From an uncultured Clostridium sp. (GTDB lineage: Bacteria > Bacillota > Clostridia > TANB77 > CAG-465): a stretch of DNA of 24,764 nucleotides. Below, piece after piece: positions 1 through 6,768 of this stretch (within the stretch, counting starts at the first letter, position 1; every line of letters starts with the position of its first letter). The notes beneath the pieces were generated by a model. It did not search any database and was not told the DNA's origin. It saw only the letters and a program-made list of their open reading frames with translations. The position numbers and the translations under genes were made by a program. The stretch covers positions 1-24,764 of the forward strand of contig USJA01000002.1 of assembly GCA_900554875.1 (NCBI GenBank), written 5' to 3'.

Positions 1-13
1 TCTATTAATTAAT

Positions 14-41
14 TTGTTATTTGCTATAGTTTTGCTATAGT
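14..41 (+). promoter_or_regulatory. Weak candidate promoter of enolase with a short direct repeat
   Basis: TTGTTA at 14-19 and TATAGT at 36-41 are 16 bases apart and could form a sigma-A promoter. The decamer TTGCTATAGT occurs twice (21-30 and 32-41) at an 11-base step, about one helical turn. Other -35/-10 pairings are possible in this AT-rich stretch, and the true promoter may lie upstream of the window. Confidence 0.25.
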
Positions 42-77
42 TAATATATATAATATAAAAATAAGGAGGAATTTTTT

Positions 78-1391
78 ATGAAACAATACTTAGAAATAGA
101 ATCTATTTATGCAAGAGAAATATTAGATTCAAGAGGAAATCCAACTGTAGAAGTTGAGGCTATTGTAGAAGGAGGATTTGTAGGACGTGCTGCAGTTCCA
201 TCTGGTGCTTCTACTGGTGCTTTTGAAGCAGTAGAATTAAGAGATGGAGATAAATCAAGATATCTTGGAAAAGGTACAACAAAAGCAGTAGATAATGTAA
301 ATGATATTATTGCTCCTGAAATAGAAGGAATGAATGCTTTAGATCAAGTTGAAATAGATAAAGCAATGATTGAACTTGATGGTACTGAAAATAAAGGAAA
401 ACTTGGTGCAAATGCTATACTAGGTGTATCACTTGCTGTAGCAAGAGCAGCTGCTGAAGCTTTAGGAGTAAGTTTATACAACTATTTTGGTGGTGTAAAT
501 GCTAAAGTTTTACCAGTTCCAATGATGAATATATTAAATGGTGGTAAACACGCAGACAATAGTGTTAATATCCAAGAATTTATGATAATGCCAATAGGTG
601 CTGAAAGTTTCAAAGAAGCTCTTAGATGGTGTGCTGAAGTATTCCATAACTTAAAATCAGTATTAAAATCAAAGGGACTTGCAACTTCAGTTGGAGATGA
701 AGGTGGATTTGCTCCAAATCTATCTAAAGATGAAGAAGCTTTACAAGTAATAGTTGAAGCAATTGAAAAAGCAGGATACAAACCAGGAGAAGACTTTAAA
801 ATTGCAATTGATGCTGCTGCGACTGAAATGTATGATGAAGCTAAGAAAAAAGGTGAAGAAGGAAAATACTATTTCTGGAAATCAGACAAAATGTACACTT
901 GTGAAGAAATGGTTGCTTTCTGGGAAGATTTAGCATCTAAATATCCAATTATATCTTTAGAAGATGGTCTTGCTGAAGAAGATTGGGAAGGATGGAAATT
1001 ACTTACAGAAAAACTAGGAAATAAAATTCAATTAGTAGGTGATGATCTATTTGTTACAAATACAAAAAGATTACAAAAAGGTATTGATATGAAAGTTTCA
1101 AATTCAATCCTTATCAAACTTAACCAAATAGGAACAGTAACTGAAACAATAGATGCTATATCTATGGCAAATAGAGCTGGAATGACAGCTGTAGTATCTC
1201 ACAGATCAGGTGAAACTGAAGATACAACAATTGCAGATTTAGTTGTTGCTATGAATGCAGGACAAATTAAAACTGGTGCTCCTTCAAGAACTGATAGAGT
1301 ATGTAAATATAACCAATTATTAAGAATCGAAGAAGAATTAGGATCTGTAGCTGAGTATGCAGGTAAAAAAGCATTCTTTAATTTAAAATAA
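78..1391 (+). CDS. eno: Enolase (phosphopyruvate hydratase)
   Basis: Enolase converts 2-phosphoglycerate to phosphoenolpyruvate in glycolysis, needs Mg2+ and is cytoplasmic. The 437-residue protein has the usual full length. Family blocks run in order: AREILDSRGNPTVE near the N-terminus, VPSGASTG in the mobile loop that closes over the substrate, GGKHADNS, GDEGGFAPN near residue 205 with the catalytic acid, SLEDGLAEEDW and GDDLFVTN with metal-binding acids, then ILIKLNQIGT with the catalytic lysine near 346 and SHRSGETED. The start is set by AGGAGGA at 64-70, seven bases before ATG. A hairpin terminator follows at 1405, so the gene appears monocistronic here. Other glycolytic genes could lie upstream, outside the window. 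Codon use is AT-rich like its neighbours and nothing is missing. Identification is secure. Confidence 0.99.
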   Translation: MKQYLEIESIYAREILDSRGNPTVEVEAIVEGGFVGRAAVPSGASTGAFEAVELRDGDKSRYLGKGTTKAVDNVNDIIAPEIEGMNALDQVEIDKAMIELDGTENKGKLGANAILGVSLAVARAAAEALGVSLYNYFGGVNAKVLPVPMMNILNGGKHADNSVNIQEFMIMPIGAESFKEALRWCAEVFHNLKSVLKSKGLATSVGDEGGFAPNLSKDEEALQVIVEAIEKAGYKPGEDFKIAIDAAATEMYDEAKKKGEEGKYYFWKSDKMYTCEEMVAFWEDLASKYPIISLEDGLAEEDWEGWKLLTEKLGNKIQLVGDDLFVTNTKRLQKGIDMKVSNSILIKLNQIGTVTETIDAISMANRAGMTAVVSHRSGETEDTTIADLVVAMNAGQIKTGAPSRTDRVCKYNQLLRIEEELGSVAEYAGKKAFFNLK

Positions 1392-1404
1392 TTATATAAA
1401 ATAT

Positions 1405-1437
1405 TCCCAAGTAAATTTATTTGCTTGGGAGATTTAT
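1405..1437 (+). terminator. Intrinsic terminator after enolase
   Basis: Inverted arms TCCCAAGTAA (1405-1414) and TTGCTTGGGA (1421-1430) pair with one G-T wobble around a short AT loop, followed by a loosely T-rich tract. It lies 14 bases after the eno stop codon. Confidence 0.75.
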
Positions 1438-1484
1438 TTATATGCAAGCAAGGTACAAAAAAATAATAAAAAAATATATATCAA

Positions 1485-1513
1485 TTGACACCAAGAGTAA
1501 AATATAATATACT
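1485..1513 (+). promoter_or_regulatory. Sigma-A type promoter for the Tim44-like/SPFH gene pair
   Basis: A perfect TTGACA (1485-1490) and TATACT (1508-1513) are separated by exactly 17 bases. The predicted start, near 1520, leaves a leader of about 50 bases before the ribosome site AGGGGG at 1558-1563. Confidence 0.7.
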
Positions 1514-1568
1514 ATAATAGATAAAATTACTGTTGTATTTTGTCACAGTTTTTGTATAGGGGGAAAAA

Positions 1569-2516
1569 ATGAAAAGGAAAAACGTATTAAAGGTTGTAGC
1601 AGCATTTATGCTTGTTACCATTATATCAGTATCAACTTGTATATTTGCAGATGTTGGAAACATAAACAGATACGATAGTGGATCATCATCTAGTAGTTCA
1701 CATTCTAGTAGTTCTTCTAGCTATTCAGGTTCTTCGTATTCTGGAAGTTCACACTCAAGCTCTAGTAGTGATGGAGGTTCAATATGGGGACTTTTGATAG
1801 CAATTGTAGCTATAGGAATAGTTGTATTTGCAGTTGGTAAATCTAAAGGAAAAATAAATAACTTAAAAGATATGACTGATTTAAATAAAGTTGGAGATAT
1901 ATTGAATGATTTAGCAAATGGATCTTCAAATTCATCAATAAAAACAAATACAAAAGGTATTGCAGATGAAATTAGACAGACTGATCCAGAATTCTCAGAA
2001 GAAAAATTCTTATCTTGGACAAAAGATGTCTTTGTTAAATTACAAGCAGCATGGACAGCAAGAGATTGGAAAATTATTAGACCATTTGAGTCAAATGAAT
2101 TATTTGAACAACATAATGCACAGTTACAAGAATATATTAATAATAATAGGATAAATATGATAGAAAGAGTTGCAGTAGAATCAGCAGAATTAATGAGCCA
2201 TAAAGTAGATGGAGATAAAGAAATGGTTGAAGTATACTTAAAAGCTGTTATGAAAGACTACATTATAGATGCTACAACTAAGGAAGTTGTTGAAGGAAAT
2301 AAAAATACAGATTGGCATATGAAATATAAACTTACATTTGTAAGAAAAAATGGTGTAAAAACTCATGCCGGAACAAGTAACAAATCAACAACTAACTGTC
2401 CAAATTGTGGAGCACCAACTGAAATAACATCAGCAGGACAATGTGAATATTGTGGAAGTGTTATAACAACAGGTGAACATGATTGGGTACTTTCAGGACT
2501 TGAAGGAATAAAATAA
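1569..2516 (+). CDS. Secreted/membrane-anchored Tim44-like domain protein with C-terminal zinc ribbon
   Basis: The 315-residue protein starts with a signal-like segment (residues 1-28, positive MKRKN then a hydrophobic core ending CIFA). A low-complexity serine/glycine/tyrosine stretch (about 36-67) and a second hydrophobic helix (about 72-91, IWGLLIAIVAIGIVVFAVG) follow. A soluble region (about 125-265) resembles the Tim44-like/zinc-ribbon transport-protein family, and a CPNC...CEYC zinc ribbon occupies about 277-295. Tim44-like domains fold like NTF2 and bind proteins or lipids; no bacterial substrate can be named from sequence. A strong promoter and AGGGGG ribosome site fix the start. The next gene encodes another zinc-ribbon protein, an SPFH protein, so the two probably work together at the membrane, perhaps in envelope stress. 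The domain call is from pattern recognition; the exact function is unknown. Confidence 0.75.
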   Translation: MKRKNVLKVVAAFMLVTIISVSTCIFADVGNINRYDSGSSSSSSHSSSSSSYSGSSYSGSSHSSSSSDGGSIWGLLIAIVAIGIVVFAVGKSKGKINNLKDMTDLNKVGDILNDLANGSSNSSIKTNTKGIADEIRQTDPEFSEEKFLSWTKDVFVKLQAAWTARDWKIIRPFESNELFEQHNAQLQEYINNNRINMIERVAVESAELMSHKVDGDKEMVEVYLKAVMKDYIIDATTKEVVEGNKNTDWHMKYKLTFVRKNGVKTHAGTSNKSTTNCPNCGAPTEITSAGQCEYCGSVITTGEHDWVLSGLEGIK

Positions 2517-2528
2517 TAAATAAAAAAA

Positions 2529-2562
2529 TAAGGGCTAAGTTATTTAGCTTAGTCCTTAATTA
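2529..2562 (+). terminator. Intergenic hairpin, weak terminator or processing site
   Basis: Arms at 2529-2540 and 2547-2558 (TAAGGGCTAAGT and GCTTAGTCCTTA) pair over 12 positions with two G-T wobbles and a 6-base loop. The following tract, TAATTAATTT, is poor in T runs. Readthrough into the SPFH gene 23 bases further on is therefore likely, and the hairpin may only tune the ratio of the two products. Confidence 0.55.
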
Positions 2563-2580
2563 ATTTAAGGAGGAATAAAA

Positions 2581-3828
2581 ATGGGATTAATTAAAGCAGC
2601 GGTAGGAGCAGTAGGCTCTACTTTACATGATCAATGGAAAGAGGCAATAAGATGTGAAAATATGCCAAATGATGTATTAATGGTAAAAAAGACTACACCA
2701 AATGGAGTTATTTCAAATGGAAGTACTGTTATCGTAGGACCTGGACAATGTGCTATTATATATGATAATGGTAGAATTGTAGATGCATCTGCAGAAGAAG
2801 GTGTATATACATTTAGTGATTCATCAACACCATCACTATTTGCAGGACAATTTGGTGGAATGTTTAAAGAGATGTGGCAAAGATTTACATATAATGGTGC
2901 AACAGCTAAACAACAAGCTGTATTTTTCTTCAATATAAAAGAAATATTAGATAACAAGTTTGGAACACCAGCTCCAGTACCATATAAAGATTGGGGCCAT
3001 CCAATAATGAATGCAAGAACTAATTCATATCTTGCAATGAGTGTTGAAGTAAAATGTTTTGGTAAATATACATTTAGAATTTCAGATCCATTCTTATTTA
3101 TGTCACAAATAGCTGGAACAGCTGATGTATACAGAAAAGCTGATTTAGTAGAACAAATGAGATCTGAAGTTATAGGAGCGTTCTCTAATGTAATGAACAG
3201 CTTAGGAAGTGATAAATATAAAATAGAAGTACTTGAACTTCCAAACAAAACTGATGAAATAAAGAAAATAATGGATGAAAATGTATTTGACGAACCAATT
3301 AGAAAAAGAGGTATCTCACTTGTTTCATTTATTGTTGAAAGTCTAACTTTAGATGATAAATCTAAAGAGAAAATTGATAATTACGAAATTGGTGGAGATG
3401 CATATCAACAACAAGGTGTAATGACTGGTGCATACGCAAATGCTGTTCAAAATGCTGCTAGTAATTCAAATGGTGCAGCAAATGGATTTATGGGAATAGG
3501 TATGATGAATATGGCAAGTGGAAATGCTTTTGGTGGCGTTGCAAATGGAAATGGTGCAGCTCCAATGACACCACAACAAGATGCTGCTACAAAAGCTCAA
3601 ACACCTGTAAAACCAGAAGTTCCAGTTGAAGCTCCAGCAACACCTGAGGTGGCAGAGGAAAAACCACAAAATAGTTCTTGGAAATGTTCTAAATGTGGAG
3701 CTGAGAATAATGGTAAATTCTGCACAGAATGTGGTGAGAAAAAAGTAGAAGCTAAGTTCTGCACAAATTGTGGAAATAAGCTTGATTCAGATGCGAAATT
3801 TTGCCCAGAATGTGGAACAAAGGCATAA
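2581..3828 (+). CDS. SPFH-domain protein with tandem C-terminal zinc ribbons (YdjI-like)
   Basis: The 415-residue protein has an N-terminal SPFH/band-7-like domain (about 1-270) of the branch often annotated as virion core protein-like, represented by Bacillus YdjI. Recognisable parts are the opening MGLIKAAVGAVGSTL, DQWKEAIRCENMPNDVLMVK, the GPGQCAIIYDNGRIVDA strand pair and a coiled segment near 200-260. An Ala/Asn/Gly/Pro-rich linker (about 275-365) leads to paired zinc knuckles KCSKCG/FCTECG and FCTNCG/FCPECG. There is no signal peptide and no clear membrane helix, so it probably acts on the cytoplasmic membrane face. SPFH proteins scaffold membrane microdomains, and YdjI is known to help recruit PspA. 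The start follows AAGGAGG at 2568-2574. It is probably co-transcribed with the Tim44-like gene. Family call is good; role is inferred. Confidence 0.85.
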   Translation: MGLIKAAVGAVGSTLHDQWKEAIRCENMPNDVLMVKKTTPNGVISNGSTVIVGPGQCAIIYDNGRIVDASAEEGVYTFSDSSTPSLFAGQFGGMFKEMWQRFTYNGATAKQQAVFFFNIKEILDNKFGTPAPVPYKDWGHPIMNARTNSYLAMSVEVKCFGKYTFRISDPFLFMSQIAGTADVYRKADLVEQMRSEVIGAFSNVMNSLGSDKYKIEVLELPNKTDEIKKIMDENVFDEPIRKRGISLVSFIVESLTLDDKSKEKIDNYEIGGDAYQQQGVMTGAYANAVQNAASNSNGAANGFMGIGMMNMASGNAFGGVANGNGAAPMTPQQDAATKAQTPVKPEVPVEAPATPEVAEEKPQNSSWKCSKCGAENNGKFCTECGEKKVEAKFCTNCGNKLDSDAKFCPECGTKA

Positions 3829-3902
3829 GATATAACTAATAATATATATATAATTTAAAATTTCATTTAGAGATACATAAAAATGGAACCTTATTAAGCT
3901 AT

Positions 3903-4009
3903 GACAAAATGGTTTGTTGCCATTTGTCTCCTTTCTAAAAGGTTACGAAAGGGTTAATAAATAAGTGTTAAAGCAACTAGAAGGCAGCTTGAGGTTGTCT
4001 TCTTCTTTT
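3903..4009 (+). ncRNA. Candidate structured RNA or orphan leader ending in a terminator
   Basis: Three local helices sit side by side: GACAAAATGG/CCATTTGTC (3903-3912 with 3920-3928, one bulged A); CCTTTC/GAAAGG (3930-3935 with 3947-3952), which competes with the smaller CCTT/AAGG; and AGAAGGCAGC/GTTGTCTTCT (3979-3988 with 3994-4003), followed by CTTTT. Overlapping alternative pairings before a terminator are typical of attenuators and small RNAs. No open gene follows for over 300 bases, so it would be a free-standing RNA or a leader that lost its gene. I do not recognise a known RNA family. The 5' end is undefined. Confidence 0.35.
3979..4009 (+). terminator. Intrinsic terminator closing the structured region
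   Basis: A 10-bp stem (3979-3988 with 3994-4003, two G-T pairs) with a TTGAG loop is followed by TCTTTT. It could end the candidate RNA, or stop readthrough from the SPFH gene. Confidence 0.6.
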
Positions 4010-4134
4010 GTGTATAAAATTATCATCTATTAATAAAATAATAATAGCACAGCTGGAAATTGCGATTCTTGATAAATATATCGGACAAATTTAAGATAAA
4101 TGAGTGGATACAGAAATTTAAGTAAATAAAAAAC

Positions 4135-4172
4135 AAGGTCTTAAAAGTGAATTTTTAGGACTTTATTTTTTT
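4135..4172 (+). terminator. Imperfect hairpin terminator
   Basis: Arms AAGGTCTTAAAA (4135-4146) and TTTTTAGGACTT (4152-4163) pair with two mismatches and run into a T-rich tract (TTTATTTTTTTT). It lies upstream of the Bro-N gene promoter and insulates it. Confidence 0.5.
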
Positions 4173-4243
4173 ACTAAAAATCATGCAAAATTAATGATAA
4201 AATTCAAAGATAAAAAAAGTAAGAACAAAGTTTCGCAAAAGTA

Positions 4244-4272
4244 TTGAAAAAGATTAAAAAATATGGTATAAA
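4244..4272 (+). promoter_or_regulatory. Promoter of the Bro-N/DinD-like gene
   Basis: TTGAAA (4244-4249) and TATAAA (4267-4272) are 17 bases apart. The expected start, near 4279, puts the palindrome at 4295-4321 inside the transcribed leader. Confidence 0.6.
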
Positions 4273-4294
4273 TGTAGAAAATAAATTAGAAATC

Positions 4295-4321
4295 CAAATG
4301 TCTAGAAATAGTAGACATTTG
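4295..4321 (+). promoter_or_regulatory. Perfect 10-bp inverted repeat in the leader of the Bro-N gene
   Basis: CAAATGTCTA (4295-4304) and TAGACATTTG (4312-4321) are perfect inverted copies around a 7-base centre. The repeat lies between the predicted start of transcription and the AAGAGG ribosome site at 4327-4332. It may be an operator for a dimeric repressor or an RNA hairpin. It is not followed by a T run, so it is not a terminator, and it does not match the Bacillus LexA box. Confidence 0.6.
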
Positions 4322-4337
4322 AGAAAAAGAGGTAATC

Positions 4338-5177
4338 ATGGAGCAAAATAATGAATTAAAATTATTTGAAGATAAAAAAATTAGAGCAAAATGGGATGAA
4401 GAAAAAGAAAAATGGTATTTTTCGGTCGTAGATGTGGTTGCAGTTTTAACAGATAATGATTATCAGTCAGGTAGAAAATATTGGAAAACATTAAAAATGA
4501 GATTAAATAAGGAAGGAAGTGAGTTGGTAACAAATTGTTACCAACTGAAAATGCAATCATCTGATGGAAAGTATTATAATACTGATGTAATGGATGTAAA
4601 GAAAATTTTAAGATTAATTCAATCAATACCATCTAAAAAAGCAGAACCATTTAAACTATGGTTAGCTCAAGTAGGAAAAGAACGAATAGATGAAGCATAT
4701 GATCCAGAAATAGCAATAAATAGAGCATTAGATATATACAGAAAAAAAGGATATTCAGAAGAATGGATAAATCAAAGGTTAAAAACAATAGATATAAGAA
4801 AGGAATTTACGGATGAACTAAAAGAAAAAGGAATAAGCGAGGCAAAAGATTTTGCAATATTAACAAATATTTTAACACAGGCTTGGAGTGGACATTCAGT
4901 AAAAGAATATAAAAATTTAAAAGGTTTAAAAAAGGAAAATTTACCAGATAATATGACTAATATGGAATTAGTACTTAATATGCTAGCAGAAACATCTTCT
5001 ACAGAAATTTCAAAAAGTAAAAAAGAAAAAGGATTTATGGAAGCACAAGACTCTGTCATAGAAGGGGGAAATATAGCCAGAGTTGCGAGAGAACAATTAG
5101 AAAGAAAGACAGGAAAAAAAGTTGTATCTGATAAAAATGCTAAAGAAATAAGGAAATTGAATTCTGGTAAAGAATAG
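4338..5177 (+). CDS. Bro-N domain protein, DinD/phage antirepressor-like
   Basis: The 279-residue protein has an N-terminal Bro-N domain (about 5-115: LFEDKKIRAKWDEEKEKWYF, SVVDVVAVLTD, YWKTLKMRL, IQSIPSKKAEPFKLWLAQVG). This DNA-binding module is found in phage antirepressors and baculovirus Bro proteins. The central and C-terminal parts (GYSEEWINQRL, AILTNILTQAWSGHS, KENLPDNMTNMELVLNMLAE, GGNIARVAREQLERKTGKK) match a common stand-alone bacterial family often annotated as Bro-N or DNA-damage-inducible D-like. Function is undemonstrated; a regulatory DNA-binding role is likely. It has its own promoter, leader palindrome and AAGAGG site, and is followed by the MNT-HEPN pair in the same frame register after 60 bases. 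It probably arrived by horizontal transfer. No phage structural genes are nearby. Confidence 0.85.
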   Translation: MEQNNELKLFEDKKIRAKWDEEKEKWYFSVVDVVAVLTDNDYQSGRKYWKTLKMRLNKEGSELVTNCYQLKMQSSDGKYYNTDVMDVKKILRLIQSIPSKKAEPFKLWLAQVGKERIDEAYDPEIAINRALDIYRKKGYSEEWINQRLKTIDIRKEFTDELKEKGISEAKDFAILTNILTQAWSGHSVKEYKNLKGLKKENLPDNMTNMELVLNMLAETSSTEISKSKKEKGFMEAQDSVIEGGNIARVAREQLERKTGKKVVSDKNAKEIRKLNSGKE

Positions 5178-5209
5178 TTTTTTGAAATCACAAGAAAAAA
5201 TTTAGTATG

Positions 5210-5233
5210 TCTAATATTCTCGGTTATATTAGA
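5210..5233 (+). promoter_or_regulatory. Inverted repeat abutting the start of the MNT antitoxin
   Basis: TCTAATAT (5210-5217) and ATATTAGA (5226-5233) are perfect inverted copies around an 8-base centre and end four bases before the TTG start codon. No Shine-Dalgarno sequence is visible there. The repeat could be an autoregulatory operator or an mRNA hairpin controlling initiation. Confidence 0.5.
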
Positions 5234-5237
5234 AAAT

Positions 5238-5522
5238 TTGCCAATCTCATATAAAAGAGATATAAAAAAAGCAATAAAAATTCTAAAGGAAAATAATTCA
5301 AAAGAAATATTTATATTTGGTTCACTTGTTAATGGAAACTATAATGAAAATTCTGATATAGATATAGCCGTTAGAGGATTAAGTCAAGATAAATTTTATA
5401 AAGTAGCTAGTATTTTGTTATTTGAGCTAGAAAATGAATTTGATCTTATTGATTTAGACGATGAACAAAATGGATTTTCACAAATATTATTAAAAATAGG
5501 AGGTTTACTTAAAGTTGGATGA
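5238..5522 (+). CDS. MNT-type nucleotidyltransferase antitoxin (MntA-like)
   Basis: The 94-residue protein is a minimal nucleotidyltransferase. The signature GS-x10-DID is intact (GSLVNGNYNENSDIDIAV, about residues 27-45), preceded by one helix and a strand (EIFIFGS). A third acidic strand, FDLIDLDD, is near 74-81. In the MNT-HEPN systems studied, the MNT partner neutralises the HEPN ribonuclease by transferring AMP to its active-site tyrosine. The next gene is such a toxin and overlaps by 8 bases, supporting a coupled pair. The proposed start is TTG at 5238, since no ATG is in frame between the previous stop (5175-5177) and the motif; there is no clear ribosome site. The reading frame is open back to that stop, so an upstream non-standard start is possible. 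Confidence 0.85.
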   Translation: MPISYKRDIKKAIKILKENNSKEIFIFGSLVNGNYNENSDIDIAVRGLSQDKFYKVASILLFELENEFDLIDLDDEQNGFSQILLKIGGLLKVG

Positions 5523-5970
5523 TAAAATAATAAAAGAACAAATTATGTTTAAAATTACAGAAATTGATAGATTATTTTTGGAGTATAAAGTAATTTTTGA
5601 GCGATTAAAAACATGCGATCCTGATTTGTTCGATACCACTATACTTGCAAGTATATTACACTCTTTTTATAATGGCATAGAAAATATTTTTAGTATAATT
5701 GCTAAAAATATTGATAAACATGTACCTAATGGTAATAAATCACATCAGGAACTATTGTTACAAATGCTTAATTCAAATAATTGTAGAACAAGAGTTATTG
5801 ATGAAAAACTTTATTTAAAACTAAGGGAATACGCTACATTTAGACATTTTTATAGACACGCTTATTCTTATCAAATAAACTGGGAAAAAATGCAACCACT
5901 TGTAATAGATATTTTCGAAGTTTGGGATAATTTCAAAGAAAATTTAGGATATTTTCTTAAAATATTATAG
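5515..5970 (+). CDS. HEPN-domain ribonuclease toxin (HepT-like)
   Basis: The 151-residue all-helical protein carries the complete HEPN catalytic signature R-x4-H-x-Y as RHFYRHAY near residues 110-117. The tyrosine is the residue AMPylated by MNT partners in characterised pairs. HEPN toxins of this class cleave RNA, in some cases tRNA ends. Length fits HepT-like members (about 130-150). The TTG start at 5515 follows AGGAGG (5498-5503) by 11 bases and overlaps the antitoxin gene by 8, giving translational coupling. An alternative ATG at 5519 is out of frame. Only 30 bases separate its stop from tdk, with no promoter seen between, so tdk is probably on the same message. Motif evidence is strong; the RNA target is unknown. 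Confidence 0.87.
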   Translation: MDDKIIKEQIMFKITEIDRLFLEYKVIFERLKTCDPDLFDTTILASILHSFYNGIENIFSIIAKNIDKHVPNGNKSHQELLLQMLNSNNCRTRVIDEKLYLKLREYATFRHFYRHAYSYQINWEKMQPLVIDIFEVWDNFKENLGYFLKIL

Positions 5971-6000
5971 ATAAAAAATTATTAATAAAGAGGTGTATAT

Positions 6001-6570
6001 ATGGCAAAGTTATATTTTAGATATGGAACAATGGGATCTGGTAAATCAATTGATTTGTTAAAAGTTGCATATAATTATGAGGAAAGGAACCAAAAATGTT
6101 TGCTTATGGTTCCAAGTATAGATAACAGATATGGAGTTGGAAAGGTTACAACTAGAATTGGTATTTCAAGGGAGGCATATATAATAAATGAAGATACTAA
6201 TATTTATGAATATGTATCATCTTTATCTGAAAAGCCAAATTGTATTCTAGTAGATGAATGTAATTTTTTAACTAAAAAACATGTAAACGAATTATCAGAT
6301 GTAGTAGACTTTTTAGAAATTCCAGTTATATGTTATGGACTTAGGGCTGATTTTAAATGCGAATTATTTGAAGGTTCAGAGGAATTAATGGCAATAGCAG
6401 ATAAAATTGAAGAAATAAAAACAATATGTGAATGTGGAAGAAAAGCAACTATAAATATGAGATATAAAGATGGAAAAGCAATAATTGACGGTGATAAAAT
6501 AGTTGTTGGTGGAAATGAAATGTATAAAGCAGTATGCAGAAAATGCTATAAAAAGTATATAGAAAAATAG
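6001..6570 (+). CDS. tdk: Thymidine kinase (type II)
   Basis: This enzyme phosphorylates thymidine (and deoxyuridine) with ATP for pyrimidine salvage in the cytoplasm. The 189-residue protein has a P-loop GTMGSGKS at 9-16, the Walker-B-like LVDECNF near 83-89, the lasso/substrate region ICYGLRADF near 110-118, and two Cys pairs (CECG near 140-143 and CRKC near 178-181) forming the structural zinc site of type II kinases. Length is normal. AGAGGTG at 5989-5995 supports ATG 6001. It lies directly downstream of the HEPN toxin gene and ends in a strong terminator. With dUTPase further on it belongs to dTTP supply, but the two genes are not linked in an operon. Confidence 0.97.
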   Translation: MAKLYFRYGTMGSGKSIDLLKVAYNYEERNQKCLLMVPSIDNRYGVGKVTTRIGISREAYIINEDTNIYEYVSSLSEKPNCILVDECNFLTKKHVNELSDVVDFLEIPVICYGLRADFKCELFEGSEELMAIADKIEEIKTICECGRKATINMRYKDGKAIIDGDKIVVGGNEMYKAVCRKCYKKYIEK

Positions 6571-6585
6571 TTATATTTTTGTTAT

Positions 6586-6624
6586 AAGTCAAAATTAGAC
6601 AATTTTCTAATTTGACTTTTTTTT
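6586..6624 (+). terminator. Strong intrinsic terminator after tdk
   Basis: Arms AAGTCAAAATTAGA (6586-6599) and TCTAATTTGACTT (6606-6618) pair with one bulged A, followed by eight T residues (6617-6624). The descending arm contains the -35 element of the next promoter. Confidence 0.9.
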
Positions 6625-6640
6625 ATTTTCGGTGTATAAT
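6612..6640 (+). promoter_or_regulatory. Promoter of the rnj-gltX unit, overlapping the tdk terminator
   Basis: TTGACT (6612-6617) and TATAAT (6635-6640) have a 17-base spacing. Transcription would start near 6647, giving a leader of about 120 bases with a small inverted repeat ATAGTA/TACTAT at 6689-6704. The -35 box lies in the 3' arm of the tdk terminator. Confidence 0.7.
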
Positions 6641-6768
6641 ATAAGCTATGTATATTGAGTTCGTGTTAAAATTATATTTTAGAATATAATAGTAGTAATA
6701 CTATAATATATATTGATCGTGGTTAAGGTAAATTGAAAAGTAAATATTAAAGGAGGAATAATAATTTA

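Larger units (their letters stand above)
3829..4337. other. 509-base gene-free stretch with hairpins, two terminators and a promoter
   Basis: No convincing reading frame was found. From left to right it holds an AT-rich tract, a cluster of three hairpins ending in a terminator (3903-4009), a plain AT-rich segment with a short peptide-like fragment near 4045-4092 that is closed by stops, a second terminator (4135-4172), a promoter (4244-4272) and a palindrome (4295-4321). It marks the junction between core genes and the accessory Bro-N and toxin-antitoxin genes. Confidence 0.6.

Noticed and set aside
2631..3248. A long open frame on the minus strand inside the SPFH gene
   Set aside because: It is a mirror of the well-supported SPFH gene, with no ribosome site, promoter or recognisable domain. 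The similar opposite-strand frames inside eno, gltX and the ABC genes were dropped for the same reason.
4045..4092. A short peptide-like run (QLEIAILDKYIG) in the gap before the Bro-N gene
   Set aside because: It is only about 16 codons, closed by stops on both sides; it could be a gene remnant but cannot be assigned to a family.
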